From: Alcanivoracaceae bacterium
GTDB taxonomy: Bacteria; Pseudomonadota; Gammaproteobacteria; Pseudomonadales; Alcanivoracaceae
Direction of reading: 5' to 3'
DNA: 64,000 bases
Assembly: GCA_023146255.1 (NCBI GenBank)
Contig: JAGLCJ010000008.1
Location: 124,001 to 188,000 of the forward strand
The stretch's first letter is position 1. Each line of letters begins with the position of its first letter. A program made the position numbers and the translations under genes. Shown here piece by piece: positions 1 to 8,728 of this stretch. The notes beneath the pieces are model-generated. The model was not told the origin of the DNA, ran no database searches, and saw only the letters and a program-made list of their open reading frames with translations.

Positions 1-857
1 ACGACCAGCATCCCGGCAAAGAGTGCCAACAGTGCCGGTAGCAGCATGGCATCGCCACTCTGACTGGCGTACTCGGATGGCGACAACCATTGCTCACGGC
101 CGCCCTGCTCCGGCGTCCAGCGCCACGGCCACAGCTTGACCAGCGAGCCGGCCATAAACCCGGCCAGCAGCGCCATAATCGGATCATGCCAATGCCGCAG
201 CATCCAGCGCAGCAGATGCACAAACGACAGCAGGCCGATGGCGCAGCCACTGACAAAGGCACCGATACTGACCCAGTCGCCCTGCCGCAACGCGTCCAGC
301 ACCGGCACATACATCCCAAGCAGCAGCAGAATAAAGCTGCCGGAAATACCGGGCAAAATCATCGCACAGATCGCCAGCGCTCCGGACAACAGGAACACCA
401 GCGGATTCAGGCTGATATGGCCAAGCCCTGGTAACAAGGCGATCCCCCCGGCAGCGACGATGCCACAACCGAAAGCGATGTATTCGCGCAGCTTGTGCTC
501 ATGCAGGGAACGCCACACCGGCATCACACTGGCAATAATCAGGCCACAGAAAAACGCCCACACCGGCACCGGATAGTGATCCAGCATCCAGCTCATCAGG
601 CGAGCAAACAGAACAATACTGGCCACGATGCCGGCAAACAGGCTGAACAGGAAAGCGAAATTGCCGGCCTGCCAGAATGCCTTGAACCCGTCCCGTCGCC
701 AGATGCCGAGCAGACGCGGGTGCAGGTTGGCAAGTGAGCTGATCAATTCTTCATAAATACCGGTGATCAACGCCAGCGTGCCGCCGGACACACCCGGCAC
801 CACATCGGCGATGCCCATGGCCATGCCGCGCGCGAATACGCCGGGCAGTCGTTTCAT
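1..857 (-). CDS. DUF368 polytopic membrane protein (PopT-like), C-terminus cut by window edge
   Basis: The reading frame opens at an ATG at 857 and stays open to base 1, giving 285 visible codons; the C-terminus lies outside the window. The two family hallmarks are visible: VVPGVSGGT at residues 19-27 and LPGISGS at 168-174, each next to hydrophobic helices. DUF368 proteins (PopT) have been reported as undecaprenyl-phosphate (C55-P) translocases that return the carrier lipid to the inner leaflet of the cytoplasmic membrane. That role is family knowledge; nothing here tests it. The start overlaps the pcm stop in an ATGA junction, so it is probably the distal gene of the surE-pcm operon. Confidence 0.88.
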   Translation of the reverse strand, partial: MKRLPGVFARGMAMGIADVVPGVSGGTLALITGIYEELISSLANLHPRLLGIWRRDGFKAFWQAGNFAFLFSLFAGIVASIVLFARLMSWMLDHYPVPVWAFFCGLIIASVMPVWRSLHEHKLREYIAFGCGIVAAGGIALLPGLGHISLNPLVFLLSGALAICAMILPGISGSFILLLLGMYVPVLDALRQGDWVSIGAFVSGCAIGLLSFVHLLRWMLRHWHDPIMALLAGFMAGSLVKLWPWRWTPEQGGREQWLSPSEYASQSGDAMLLPALLALFAGMLV

Positions 858-1525
858 TTCAGGATTCCGCGCTGGAATGGCACAAAGCGAACCGCATCCA
901 GCTGAGTGGTCTGGTATTCATCGCCGATACGATCCACCACTGTCAGCCACTGCTGATCGCGCTCGCCAACAGGCATCACCAGCCGGCCACCGTCGGCAAG
1001 CTGTTCAAGCAGTTCTTTCGGAATATCCGGACGACCGCAGGCGGCGAGAATGGCATCGAAAGGCGCTTCACTGGCCCAGCCATATCCACCATCAGCGTGT
1101 TTGAAATGGACCTTGCCAAAACCCAGCGCGGCGATGCGCTTGCGCGCCTGTTCCTGCAGCGGCTTGATGCGTTCCACCGAGTACACTTCTGCGCCGAGCG
1201 CCGCCAGCACTGCCGTCTGGTAACCACAACCGGTACCGATCTCGAGAATTTTCTTCGGCTCCGATTTTTCCACCAGCAGCTCGGTCATCCGCGCCACCAC
1301 CCAAGGCTGGGAAATGGTCTGACCATGACCGATCGGCAGGGCAGTATCGTCATAGGCCTGATGCGCCAGCGCCTCATCAATAAAGAAGTGACGCGGCGTG
1401 GAACGCATGATGTCGATGATGCCGACATCGGTGATGCCCGCTTCGCGCAGACGACTGACCAGACGCTCACGGGTGCGCGCCGAGGTCATGCCGATGCCGT
1501 TAATGTTGATATCGCTGTCAGTCAT
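854..1525 (-). CDS. pcm: Protein-L-isoaspartate O-methyltransferase
   Basis: Uses S-adenosylmethionine to methylate isoaspartyl residues in aged proteins so they can be repaired in the cytosol. The 223-residue protein has the PCMT hallmarks: the active-site segment LPIGHGQTISQP, the SAM-binding motif ILEIGTGCGYQTAVLA, and the C-terminal segment RFVPFQRGIL. The length is slightly above E. coli Pcm because of about 12 extra N-terminal residues; an internal ATG at 1489 would give a length closer to the family. It follows surE by 31 bp and overlaps the DUF368 gene, matching the common surE-pcm arrangement of Gammaproteobacteria. Confidence 0.96.
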   Translation of the reverse strand: MTDSDININGIGMTSARTRERLVSRLREAGITDVGIIDIMRSTPRHFFIDEALAHQAYDDTALPIGHGQTISQPWVVARMTELLVEKSEPKKILEIGTGCGYQTAVLAALGAEVYSVERIKPLQEQARKRIAALGFGKVHFKHADGGYGWASEAPFDAILAACGRPDIPKELLEQLADGGRLVMPVGERDQQWLTVVDRIGDEYQTTQLDAVRFVPFQRGILK

Positions 1526-1556
1526 TCGTTGTCATTTTTGTCTGGAGGACGACAGG

Positions 1557-2300
1557 TCAGAACCCCTTCAGCCAGCCGTCCAGAGTGGTAAAGGTATCAT
1601 AGCGGGTCATGTCCGCGTGCAGCGGCGTCACCGATACATAGTTATTGGCGATGGCATGGAAGTCCGTGCCCTCCCCCGAATCCGCCGGATCGCCGGCAAC
1701 GCCGATCCAGAATGCCCGACGCCCGCGAGGATCCACCGTCGGCTGGACATCCGAGGCGCGAAGCCGATGACCGAGCCGGGTCAGGCGAAAGCCGCGAATT
1801 TTTTCCAGAGCAATGTTGGGGATATTCACATTCAGCACGGTCCGCTCCGGCAGCTCCAGCGTATGCAGCCGACTCAGCACCTGAAAGGCAATCTCCGCCG
1901 CATCCGCCCAGTAGTCCGGCTGCCAGCTGGTGACTGAAAACGCCACTGCGGTATTTTTCAGAAAGCGGCCTTCAACGGCGGCGGCAATGGTGCCGGAATA
2001 CAGCGCATCGTCACCGAGGTTGGCACCGGCATTGATACCGCTGACCACCCGTTCGGGGTCTTCCGGCAGCAGTCCGTTGATAGCCAGATGCACGCAGTCC
2101 GTCGGCGTGCCGTTGACCGCGTAGCGGATATCATCCACCTGCTCGACCCGCAGCGGCTTGTCCAGCGTCAGCGCGTTGGAAAACCCGGAGCGATTGCCGT
2201 CCGGCGCCACCACCACAAAATCCGACAGCCGCGATACCGCGCCCATCAGCGCCTTCAAACCCGGCGCGTGTATACCGTCATCATTGGCGATCAGCCACAT
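1557..2300 (-). CDS. surE: 5'/3'-nucleotidase SurE
   Basis: Metal-dependent phosphatase acting on nucleoside monophosphates and short polyphosphate, linked to stationary-phase survival. The N-terminal IANDDGIHAPG carries the paired aspartates that bind the metal; SGINAGANLGDDALYSGT and ITPLH-like VTPLHADMT segments follow as in the family. I chose the ATG at 2300, which puts the NDDG motif right after the first strand and gives 247 residues, close to the usual 250. An upstream in-frame start would add 14 residues without family support. It overlaps the end of truD by 20 bp. Confidence 0.95.
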   Translation of the reverse strand: MWLIANDDGIHAPGLKALMGAVSRLSDFVVVAPDGNRSGFSNALTLDKPLRVEQVDDIRYAVNGTPTDCVHLAINGLLPEDPERVVSGINAGANLGDDALYSGTIAAAVEGRFLKNTAVAFSVTSWQPDYWADAAEIAFQVLSRLHTLELPERTVLNVNIPNIALEKIRGFRLTRLGHRLRASDVQPTVDPRGRRAFWIGVAGDPADSGEGTDFHAIANNYVSVTPLHADMTRYDTFTTLDGWLKGF

Positions 2301-3309
2301 GTTCCGTCCAGTCCAGAAAGTTAGCCAGCACCGTGGTGGCAAATGCCCCCGCCGGCAACGAGAAAGACAGTATCAGGGCATCGCCGTCGCGCTGCCACTC
2401 AAGCGCGGTCACAGGCAGACGGGTGGCGCGGCGACTGGCCTCAACGCCTTCCCGGCAAAGTGCCTCTATCAGATCCTGATAGGGCGCCAGCACCCGCGCC
2501 TCCAGCTCAGCGCAAGCCCGCGATGATGCCATGCCACCGATGCCCGGCAAAGGCGCGGTGGGATGCACTTCACCAGCCGCAATCCGCTCGGCAGCCTGCG
2601 GCTCATCGTCGGCGAGGAACAGGCCGCGACTGCCTTCCGGTTGCAACACATCGCCTTCGACCAGGGCGTTCCAGACACCGACTCGCTCACGTTCAGCCAG
2701 TACCTCGTTAAACAAGCGGCTGCGTACCGCTGACAACCACATACCCCGCAAGGCGTTTTTCCGCGGCGCCTCACCTTCGCCGCGGAGCCAGGCGGCGGCG
2801 CGACGAAAGTTATTGTCGTCGCGCCCAAAACGCTGCTCGCCAAAATAATTGGCAACACCTTGCTGGCGAATCCGCTCCAGTGCCTGATCGAGTAATTCAG
2901 TCTGCCCGCACAGATCACGCACCACCAGACGAAAGGCATTGCTGCGATGGGTGCCGCGGTTGAGTTTGCGATTATGCCGCTCGGCCTGCAGCAACTCGAT
3001 GCCTTCAGGCAAAGCCGACAGGTCCGGGTCCGGCTTGCCAGGCAGGTGCAGACTGAACCACTGATCAGTTACCGCATGGCGATCCTTCAGGCCGCTGTAG
3101 CCAACGTTACGCACCGGCAACCTGGTAAGCTTTGCCAACGCAAGCGCCACGTCCATAGTGTTCCAGCCGATTTTGCGGATATGCAGCCAGAGGTGCTCAC
3201 CGCCTGCTCCCGGCTCGAAACCAAGTTGCTCGCGCACCTGAAAATCCGCCGGTGACTGCCGCAACCGGCCACGGCACAGGGCTTCGGTCCCGACAGCGGC
3301 CTCAGTCAT
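2281..3309 (-). CDS. truD: tRNA pseudouridine(13) synthase TruD
   Basis: Converts U13 of tRNA-Glu to pseudouridine. The 342-residue protein has the TruD-specific catalytic motif YSGLKDRHAVTDQW with the catalytic aspartate near residue 76, NYFGEQRFGRDDNN, and the late segment ALPGIG and LPAGAFATTVL. The ATG at 3309 is preferred over an in-frame TTG at 3315; it overlaps the ispF stop by 8 bp. The 3' end overlaps surE. The truD-surE-pcm order with ispF upstream is the standard gammaproteobacterial arrangement. Confidence 0.95.
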   Translation of the reverse strand: MTEAAVGTEALCRGRLRQSPADFQVREQLGFEPGAGGEHLWLHIRKIGWNTMDVALALAKLTRLPVRNVGYSGLKDRHAVTDQWFSLHLPGKPDPDLSALPEGIELLQAERHNRKLNRGTHRSNAFRLVVRDLCGQTELLDQALERIRQQGVANYFGEQRFGRDDNNFRRAAAWLRGEGEAPRKNALRGMWLSAVRSRLFNEVLAERERVGVWNALVEGDVLQPEGSRGLFLADDEPQAAERIAAGEVHPTAPLPGIGGMASSRACAELEARVLAPYQDLIEALCREGVEASRRATRLPVTALEWQRDGDALILSFSLPAGAFATTVLANFLDWTEHVADRQ

Positions 3310-3784
3310 GGTCAACCAGCAACACCACAGCGGTCACGGCAATGCCTTCGCCACGCCCGGTGAAGCCAAGCTTTTCCGTGGTGGTGGCCTTGACAGAAAT
3401 CTGCCCGATGCCGGTTTCCAGCAATGCGGCGATGCGCTCACGCATGGCACTGACATGGGGAGCAATTTTCGGCTGCTGGCAGATAATGGTGATATCGGCA
3501 TTACCGAGCCGATAGCCTCGCTCCGTGGCCTGCTTATACACCCGTTGCAACAGCATGGCGGAATCCGCGCCGCGCCACGCCGCGTCAGTATCTGGAAAAA
3601 AATGACCGATATCTCCCAGCGCCAGAGCGCCGAGTAACGCATCGGCCAGCGCGTGCAACGCGACATCGCCATCCGAGTGCGCCTTCAGTCCGTGACTGTG
3701 AGGAATACGAACACCGCCGAGCATGACGTGATCACCCTCGCAGAAAGCATGCACATCAAAACCCTGACCAATGCGCATCGTCAC
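3302..3784 (-). CDS. ispF: 2-C-methyl-D-erythritol 2,4-cyclodiphosphate synthase
   Basis: Fifth step of the MEP isoprenoid pathway: cyclises CDP-methylerythritol 2-phosphate to MEcPP with loss of CMP. The metal ligands Asp10, His12 and His44 sit in GFDVH and DVALHALADALLGA; TTTEKLGFTGRGEGIA is the C-terminal family signature. The length of 160 residues is normal. The start overlaps the ispD stop by 4 bp (ATGA), so the two consecutive pathway genes are probably translationally coupled. With dxr, cdsA and uppS elsewhere in the window, it contributes to undecaprenyl lipid supply. Confidence 0.97.
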   Translation of the reverse strand: MTMRIGQGFDVHAFCEGDHVMLGGVRIPHSHGLKAHSDGDVALHALADALLGALALGDIGHFFPDTDAAWRGADSAMLLQRVYKQATERGYRLGNADITIICQQPKIAPHVSAMRERIAALLETGIGQISVKATTTEKLGFTGRGEGIAVTAVVLLVDHD

Positions 3785-4494
3785 GACAGCGCCTCCTGCT
3801 TTTGTCGATCAAGATAGAAGCCGGCCAGCGGCAGGTCCGATGGCAGGGTGATCTTGATGTTGTCCGGCTGCCCGGCAACCAGCTTCGGCTGCACACCGCT
3901 GCGCTCCATGGCTGACGCCTCGTCGGTAATATCAGCTCCGGCGGCAAGCGCACTGGCCAATGCATCATGCAGGGCATACAGCGGAAACAACTGCGGTGTC
4001 AGCGCCCGCCACAGCTGCTGCCGCGGCACAGTGGCGAGAATGTGCTGGTGATCAGCACGTTTCACGGTATCGGTAATCGGGGCCGCCAGTATCGCCCCTT
4101 CCGGGCCGCACTCACGTAGCAACAATTCAATATCTGACAGCCGCACACAGGGACGGGCCATATCATGGACCAGTACCCAGTCACGCTCACCGGCCACTTC
4201 TTTCAGCGCCTGCAAGCCGTTGAGCACCGAATGCGCACGGGTTTCGCCGCCGAGTACCGAACGGATACGTTTGTGATGGGCAATACCAAGCTGCGGCCAC
4301 CAGAGATCCGATGCCGAGGTCGCCACGACAATCTGCTGAATCGGTGCAAATGCCAGCAACCGCGACAGGGTGTGTTCTGCCACCGTGCTGCCGCGCAAGG
4401 TCAGATATTGCTTGGGCAGCGAAGCCGCCATGCGGCTACCCGCGCCGGCGGCCGGCACCAGGGCATAAAGGCGGGCATCAGCGGGCAGCGCCAT
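3781..4494 (-). CDS. ispD: 2-C-methyl-D-erythritol 4-phosphate cytidylyltransferase
   Basis: Third MEP-pathway step: transfers CMP from CTP to methylerythritol 4-phosphate. The N-terminal nucleotide-binding loop VPAAGAGSRM with KQYL follows within 15 residues, and VLVHDMARPCVR and ALTPQLFP are also family motifs. I chose the ATG at 4494 because a GGAG sits six bases upstream and the 237-residue product matches the family; the longer frame begins with a TTG at 4515. It overlaps the end of ftsB by 17 bp. Confidence 0.96.
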   Translation of the reverse strand: MALPADARLYALVPAAGAGSRMAASLPKQYLTLRGSTVAEHTLSRLLAFAPIQQIVVATSASDLWWPQLGIAHHKRIRSVLGGETRAHSVLNGLQALKEVAGERDWVLVHDMARPCVRLSDIELLLRECGPEGAILAAPITDTVKRADHQHILATVPRQQLWRALTPQLFPLYALHDALASALAAGADITDEASAMERSGVQPKLVAGQPDNIKITLPSDLPLAGFYLDRQKQEALS

Positions 4495-4795
4495 CGGCGT
4501 CTCCGGGCTCTTCAATCATCAGGAAAAAGGTTTCACCGGCACGGACCATGCCGAGATCGCGGCGGGCAATTTCTTCCACCGCGTCCAGTCCGGATTTCAG
4601 GTCGTCGACGTCAGCAGACATCAGTCGATTGCGCTCAAACAGCAAACGATTTTCCGCCTGCTTGTCAGCGACGGTGGCTTTCAAGCCGGATACATGGCGC
4701 AGGCTCCCTTCACCAAACCAGAGCCGCGCCTGCAGACCAAGCAGTGCCAGTGCCATCAGGGCAAGGACTACCTGTCTGCGTGGCGACATGGCCAT
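4478..4795 (-). CDS. ftsB: Cell division protein FtsB
   Basis: Small bitopic protein of the FtsQ-FtsB-FtsL divisome subcomplex. It has a short cytoplasmic tail (MAMSPRRQ), one membrane segment (about residues 9-23), the conserved RLWFGEGSL just outside the membrane, a coiled-coil stretch (about 30-70) and the conserved end ARRDLGMVRAGETFF. The length of 105 residues is typical. Placement between eno and ispD is the classic eno-ftsB-ispD-ispF order, which supports the assignment strongly despite the low complexity of the protein. Confidence 0.95.
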   Translation of the reverse strand: MAMSPRRQVVLALMALALLGLQARLWFGEGSLRHVSGLKATVADKQAENRLLFERNRLMSADVDDLKSGLDAVEEIARRDLGMVRAGETFFLMIEEPGDADGAAR

Positions 4796-4830
4796 GACTC
4801 ACCTTCCGGTTCAACCGCGGGCGGCGAACC

Positions 4831-6123
4831 TCACTTGAGGAAACTGAATTCCTTGCGACCATGATACGCCGCCCGACCCAGCTCCTCTTCGATACGAATC
4901 AGGCGATTGTACTTGGCGACGCGATCAGAGCGACACAGGGAGCCGGTCTTGATCTGACCGGCCGAAGTGGCCACGGCCAGGTCAGCGATGGTGGTATCAG
5001 CAGTTTCGCCGGAGCGATGCGAAATCACCGCGGTATAACCGGCATCCCTGGCCATCTTGATGGCATCCAGCGTCTCCGACAACGAACCGATCTGGTTGAA
5101 CTTGATCAGGATCGAGTTGGCGATACCCTCGTCGATACCACGCTTGAGAATTTTGGTGTTGGTCACGAACAAGTCGTCACCGACCAACTGTATTTTTTTG
5201 CCGAGACGATCGGTGAGAATCTTCCAGCCGGCCCAGTCACCTTCATGCTGACCATCTTCAATGGAAATGATCGGATAGCGGTTACACAGCTCTGCCAGAT
5301 AATCAACAAACTGCTCAGAGCTGAGGCTGCGACCCTCACCAGCCAGCACGTATTTGCCGTCGTGATAAAACTCGGAGGCAGCGCAGTCCAACGCCAGCGT
5401 GATGTCATCGCCGAGCTTGTAGCCGGTCAGGCTGATCGCCTCGACAATGGCCTCCAGCGCCGCCTCGTTGGACGGCAGGTCAGGAGCAAACCCGCCTTCA
5501 TCACCCACCGCCGTATTCAGGCCACGCTTTTTCAGCACGCTCTTCAAGGCATGGAAAACTTCGGCACCGCAACGGATCGCTTCGGCTATGGTCGGCGAGC
5601 CAACCGGCTGGATCATGAACTCCTGAATATCGACATTGTTATCAGCATGTTCACCGCCGTTGATGATATTCATCATCGGTACCGGCAGGCTGTAGGCCTG
5701 ATCATCATCCTGCATATCAGAAATGTATTCGTACAACGGCTTCTTTTGCTCAACGGCCGCCGCTTTGGCGGCAGCCAGAGAAACCGCCAGAATGGCATTT
5801 GCGCCAAGACGGGATTTACTCTCGGTGCCATCAAGCTCAATCATGGCATTGTCCAGCGCACGCTGGTCGCAACCTTCACGACCCAGCAGAAGGTCGCGAA
5901 TTTCCGAATTGACGTTGCCGACTGCCTTGAGCACACCTTTACCCATATAGCGAGACTTGTCGCCGTCACGCAACTCCAGTGCCTCGCGGGAACCAGTGGA
6001 CGCGCCGCTCGGCGCAGTGGCGCTGCCAAAGGCGCCGGAGTCCAGAACAACATCCGCTTCGATGGTCGGATTGCCGCGTGAATCAAGAATTTCACGGGCC
6101 TTGATGTCAACGATTTTCGACAT
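4831..6123 (-). CDS. eno: Enolase
   Basis: Glycolytic enzyme converting 2-phosphoglycerate to phosphoenolpyruvate, also part of the RNA degradosome in many Gammaproteobacteria. The 430-residue protein shows AREILDSRGNPTIE at the N-terminus, GASTGSREALELRD (flexible catalytic loop), the metal-binding SIEDGQHEGDWAGW and VGDDLFVTN, and the signature LIKFNQIGSLSETLDAI with the catalytic lysine, then SHRSGETADT. It lies 35 bp upstream of ftsB and 22 bp downstream of kdsA. PEP from this enzyme is the co-substrate of the neighbouring KdsA. Confidence 0.98.
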   Translation of the reverse strand: MSKIVDIKAREILDSRGNPTIEADVVLDSGAFGSATAPSGASTGSREALELRDGDKSRYMGKGVLKAVGNVNSEIRDLLLGREGCDQRALDNAMIELDGTESKSRLGANAILAVSLAAAKAAAVEQKKPLYEYISDMQDDDQAYSLPVPMMNIINGGEHADNNVDIQEFMIQPVGSPTIAEAIRCGAEVFHALKSVLKKRGLNTAVGDEGGFAPDLPSNEAALEAIVEAISLTGYKLGDDITLALDCAASEFYHDGKYVLAGEGRSLSSEQFVDYLAELCNRYPIISIEDGQHEGDWAGWKILTDRLGKKIQLVGDDLFVTNTKILKRGIDEGIANSILIKFNQIGSLSETLDAIKMARDAGYTAVISHRSGETADTTIADLAVATSAGQIKTGSLCRSDRVAKYNRLIRIEEELGRAAYHGRKEFSFLK

Positions 6124-6145
6124 GGGAATTCTCCGCGCTTACAGC

Positions 6146-6994
6146 TTATTGGTTATCGAATGCAGGCAGCGATTTGACCAGTTGATCAACCGCCTGCATC
6201 TGGGAAAGAAACTGCTCAAGACGATTCAGACGCAGCGCGCAAGGACCGTCACATTTTGCATTATCCGGATCCGGGTGAGCCTCAAGAAACAAACCGGCAA
6301 TGCCCTGCGACATGCCAGCCCGGCCAAGATCCGCTACCTGACTGCGGCGGCCATCGGCAGAATCGGCCCGACCACCCGGCTTCTGTAGCGCATGGGTGAC
6401 ATCAAAAAACAGCGGGTAGCCGAACTGTTTCATGACGCCGAAGCCAAGCATGTCGACCACCAGATTGTTGTAACCGAAGCTTGAGCCCCGCTCACACAAG
6501 ATCAGCTGATCGTTACCGGCTTCCTCACACTTGTGCAGGATATGACCCATCTCCTGCGGTGCCAGAAACTGCGGCTTCTTGATGTTGATAATGCGACCGG
6601 TTTTCGCCATCGCCACCACCAGATCCGTCTGCCTGGCAAGAAATGCCGGCAATTGCAGCACATCAATGACTTCCGCCGCCGGCGCTGCCTGATACGGTTC
6701 ATGAATGTCGGTCAACAGCGAGCAGCCGAAAGTACTTTTGATCTCCTGAAAGATCTTCAGGCCTTCATCCAGCCCCGGGCCACGATAGGAATTCAACGAC
6801 GAGCGATTAGCCTTGTCGAAGCTGGCCTTGAACACCCAGGGAATGCCGAGCTTCTCAGTGACCAGGGCATAGTGCTCCGCCACCTGCATCGCCATGTCCC
6901 GCGACTCCAGCACATTCATGCCGCCGAACAGCACAAATGGCAGGGTATTGCCGATGCGGATATTACCCAGTGAAATGGTTTTCTGCTCAGCCAC
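6146..6994 (-). CDS. kdsA: 3-deoxy-8-phosphooctulonate synthase (KDO-8-P synthase)
   Basis: Condenses phosphoenolpyruvate with arabinose 5-phosphate to make KDO 8-phosphate for the lipopolysaccharide inner core. Family segments include FVLFGGMNVLESRD, KASFDKANRSSLNSYRGPG, LPAFLARQTDLV, KKPQFLAP, FDVTHALQKPGGRADSADGR and FLEAHPDPDNAKCDGP. The length of 282 residues is normal. The start is a GTG at 6994 that overlaps the pyrG stop by 8 bp; no ATG gives a full family N-terminus. Confidence 0.97.
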   Translation of the reverse strand: MAEQKTISLGNIRIGNTLPFVLFGGMNVLESRDMAMQVAEHYALVTEKLGIPWVFKASFDKANRSSLNSYRGPGLDEGLKIFQEIKSTFGCSLLTDIHEPYQAAPAAEVIDVLQLPAFLARQTDLVVAMAKTGRIINIKKPQFLAPQEMGHILHKCEEAGNDQLILCERGSSFGYNNLVVDMLGFGVMKQFGYPLFFDVTHALQKPGGRADSADGRRSQVADLGRAGMSQGIAGLFLEAHPDPDNAKCDGPCALRLNRLEQFLSQMQAVDQLVKSLPAFDNQ

Positions 6995-8618
6995 TCTGGT
7001 TCACCTTATGCTTCAAGGCTGCTGCCACATAGCAGCTGAACAGGCCATGGCCATCGCGCGGCGTGGAGGTAAACTCGGGATGGAACTGACAGGCCAGGAA
7101 CCAGGGATGGTCTGCTACTTCTACTACCTCGACCAGATCATCGTGCGAGCGGCCGGTAATTTTCAGGCCCGCTGCTTCCAGCTTTGGCAGGTAATTATTG
7201 TTGACCTCGTAGCGGTGACGATGGCGCTCGACAATTTTCGTGCTGCCGTAGCACTGCGCCGCCAGCGACCCTTCCGTCAACAGGCATTCCTGACTGCCAA
7301 GGCGCATGGTGCCGCCAAGGTCTGAACCTTCGCTGCGCAGCTCAACCCGACCATCTTCCTTGACCCACTCGGTGATCAATGCCACCAGCGGCTCTGTTGT
7401 ACCCGGGCGCAACTCGGTGGAGTTCGCCCCTTCGATGCCGGCGACATTACGAGCGTATTCAATCACTGCCAACTGCATGCCAAGGCAAATACCCAGGTAG
7501 GGAATCTTGCGCTCGCGGGCATAACGGATGGCGGCGATCTTTCCCTCAGTACCACGGTCACCAAAACCGCCCGGCACCAGAATGGCGTCAAGGCGACCGA
7601 GTCGGCCAGGGCCATCACGCTCGATTTCCTCGGAGTCGATATATTCGATGTTGACCTTGGTCTGGTGGGCGATACCGGCATGGGTCAGCGCTTCGTTCAG
7701 GGATTTGTAGGCATCGACCAGATCGATGTATTTGCCGACCATGCCAATGCTGACTTCACCCTGGGGATTAAGCTGTGCTTCCACCACCCGGTCCCACTCG
7801 GACAGGTCCGGGGCCGGACATTGCAGGCCGAACTTCTCCAGCACGATGTCATCCATGCCCTGCTCATGCAGCACCCGTGGCACCTGATAAATGGTTCTGC
7901 AATCCGGCGCCGAGAACACTGCGCGTGCTTCGACATTGGTAAACAGGGCAATTTTTTCCCGGGCACCACGGGGAATTTCATGATCCGAGCGACACACCAG
8001 CATATCCGGCTGCAGACCAATCGAGCGCAGCTCCTTGACGGAATGCTGGGTCGGCTTGGTTTTGATCTCGCCGGCGGAGGCGATATACGGCACCAGCGTC
8101 AGATGCACCAGCTGGGAACGGTTCGAACCAAGCTGAACACGTAGCTGACGCACTGCTTCCAGAAACGGCAGTGACTCGATGTCACCGGCGGTGCCGCCAA
8201 TCTCGACAATGGCAACATCAAAGCCGTTGGCGCCTTCAAAGATCTTCAGCTTGATTTCATCGGTGATGTGCGGAATCACCTGTACCGTGGCGCCCAGATA
8301 TTCACCGCGACGCTCCTTGTCGAGCACGTCCTGATAGACGCGCCCGGCACTGAAGCTGTTTTTGCGGGTCAGCCGGGTACGGATAAAGCGCTCGTAATGG
8401 CCGAGATCAAGATCGGTTTCGGCACCGTCTTCGGTGACGAAAACCTCGCCATGCTGATAGGGGCTCATGGTGCCCGGGTCAACATTGATATAGGGATCCA
8501 TCTTGATCAGCGTCACCTTCAGCCCGCGGGCCTCAAGCAAGGACGCCAGAGATGCGGAGGTAATACCCTTACCAAGGGATGAAACAACCCCGCCTGTGAC
8601 AAAAATGAATCGCGTCAT
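6987..8618 (-). CDS. pyrG: CTP synthase
   Basis: Glutamine-dependent amination of UTP to CTP, which feeds nucleotide, phospholipid (CdsA), KDO and MEP (IspD) pathways in this window. The N-terminal synthetase domain begins with FIFVTGGVVSSLGKGIT; the C-terminal class I glutaminase domain has LVPGGFGDRG, the nucleophile cysteine in YLGICLGMQ and the His-Glu pair in QFHPEF. The 543-residue length is standard. A 110-bp gap separates it from tilS, in which I see no clear promoter. Confidence 0.98.
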   Translation of the reverse strand: MTRFIFVTGGVVSSLGKGITSASLASLLEARGLKVTLIKMDPYINVDPGTMSPYQHGEVFVTEDGAETDLDLGHYERFIRTRLTRKNSFSAGRVYQDVLDKERRGEYLGATVQVIPHITDEIKLKIFEGANGFDVAIVEIGGTAGDIESLPFLEAVRQLRVQLGSNRSQLVHLTLVPYIASAGEIKTKPTQHSVKELRSIGLQPDMLVCRSDHEIPRGAREKIALFTNVEARAVFSAPDCRTIYQVPRVLHEQGMDDIVLEKFGLQCPAPDLSEWDRVVEAQLNPQGEVSIGMVGKYIDLVDAYKSLNEALTHAGIAHQTKVNIEYIDSEEIERDGPGRLGRLDAILVPGGFGDRGTEGKIAAIRYARERKIPYLGICLGMQLAVIEYARNVAGIEGANSTELRPGTTEPLVALITEWVKEDGRVELRSEGSDLGGTMRLGSQECLLTEGSLAAQCYGSTKIVERHRHRYEVNNNYLPKLEAAGLKITGRSHDDLVEVVEVADHPWFLACQFHPEFTSTPRDGHGLFSCYVAAALKHKVNQSG

Positions 8619-8728
8619 GCATGCACCGGATGCTGGAAATGGACTGCGAACCCCTGAAAAATCAAGGAAAAATCAGAAGGTTGCGCGACAACAGGACGGG
8701 AGGAAATGCTAACAGAAGCGCCCCCCTG

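Noticed and set aside
4861..6081. Long plus-strand frame (406 residues) opposite eno
   Set aside because: It is a mirror of the eno codon pattern in a GC-rich genome; the minus-strand enolase match is complete and the antisense protein shows no family features.
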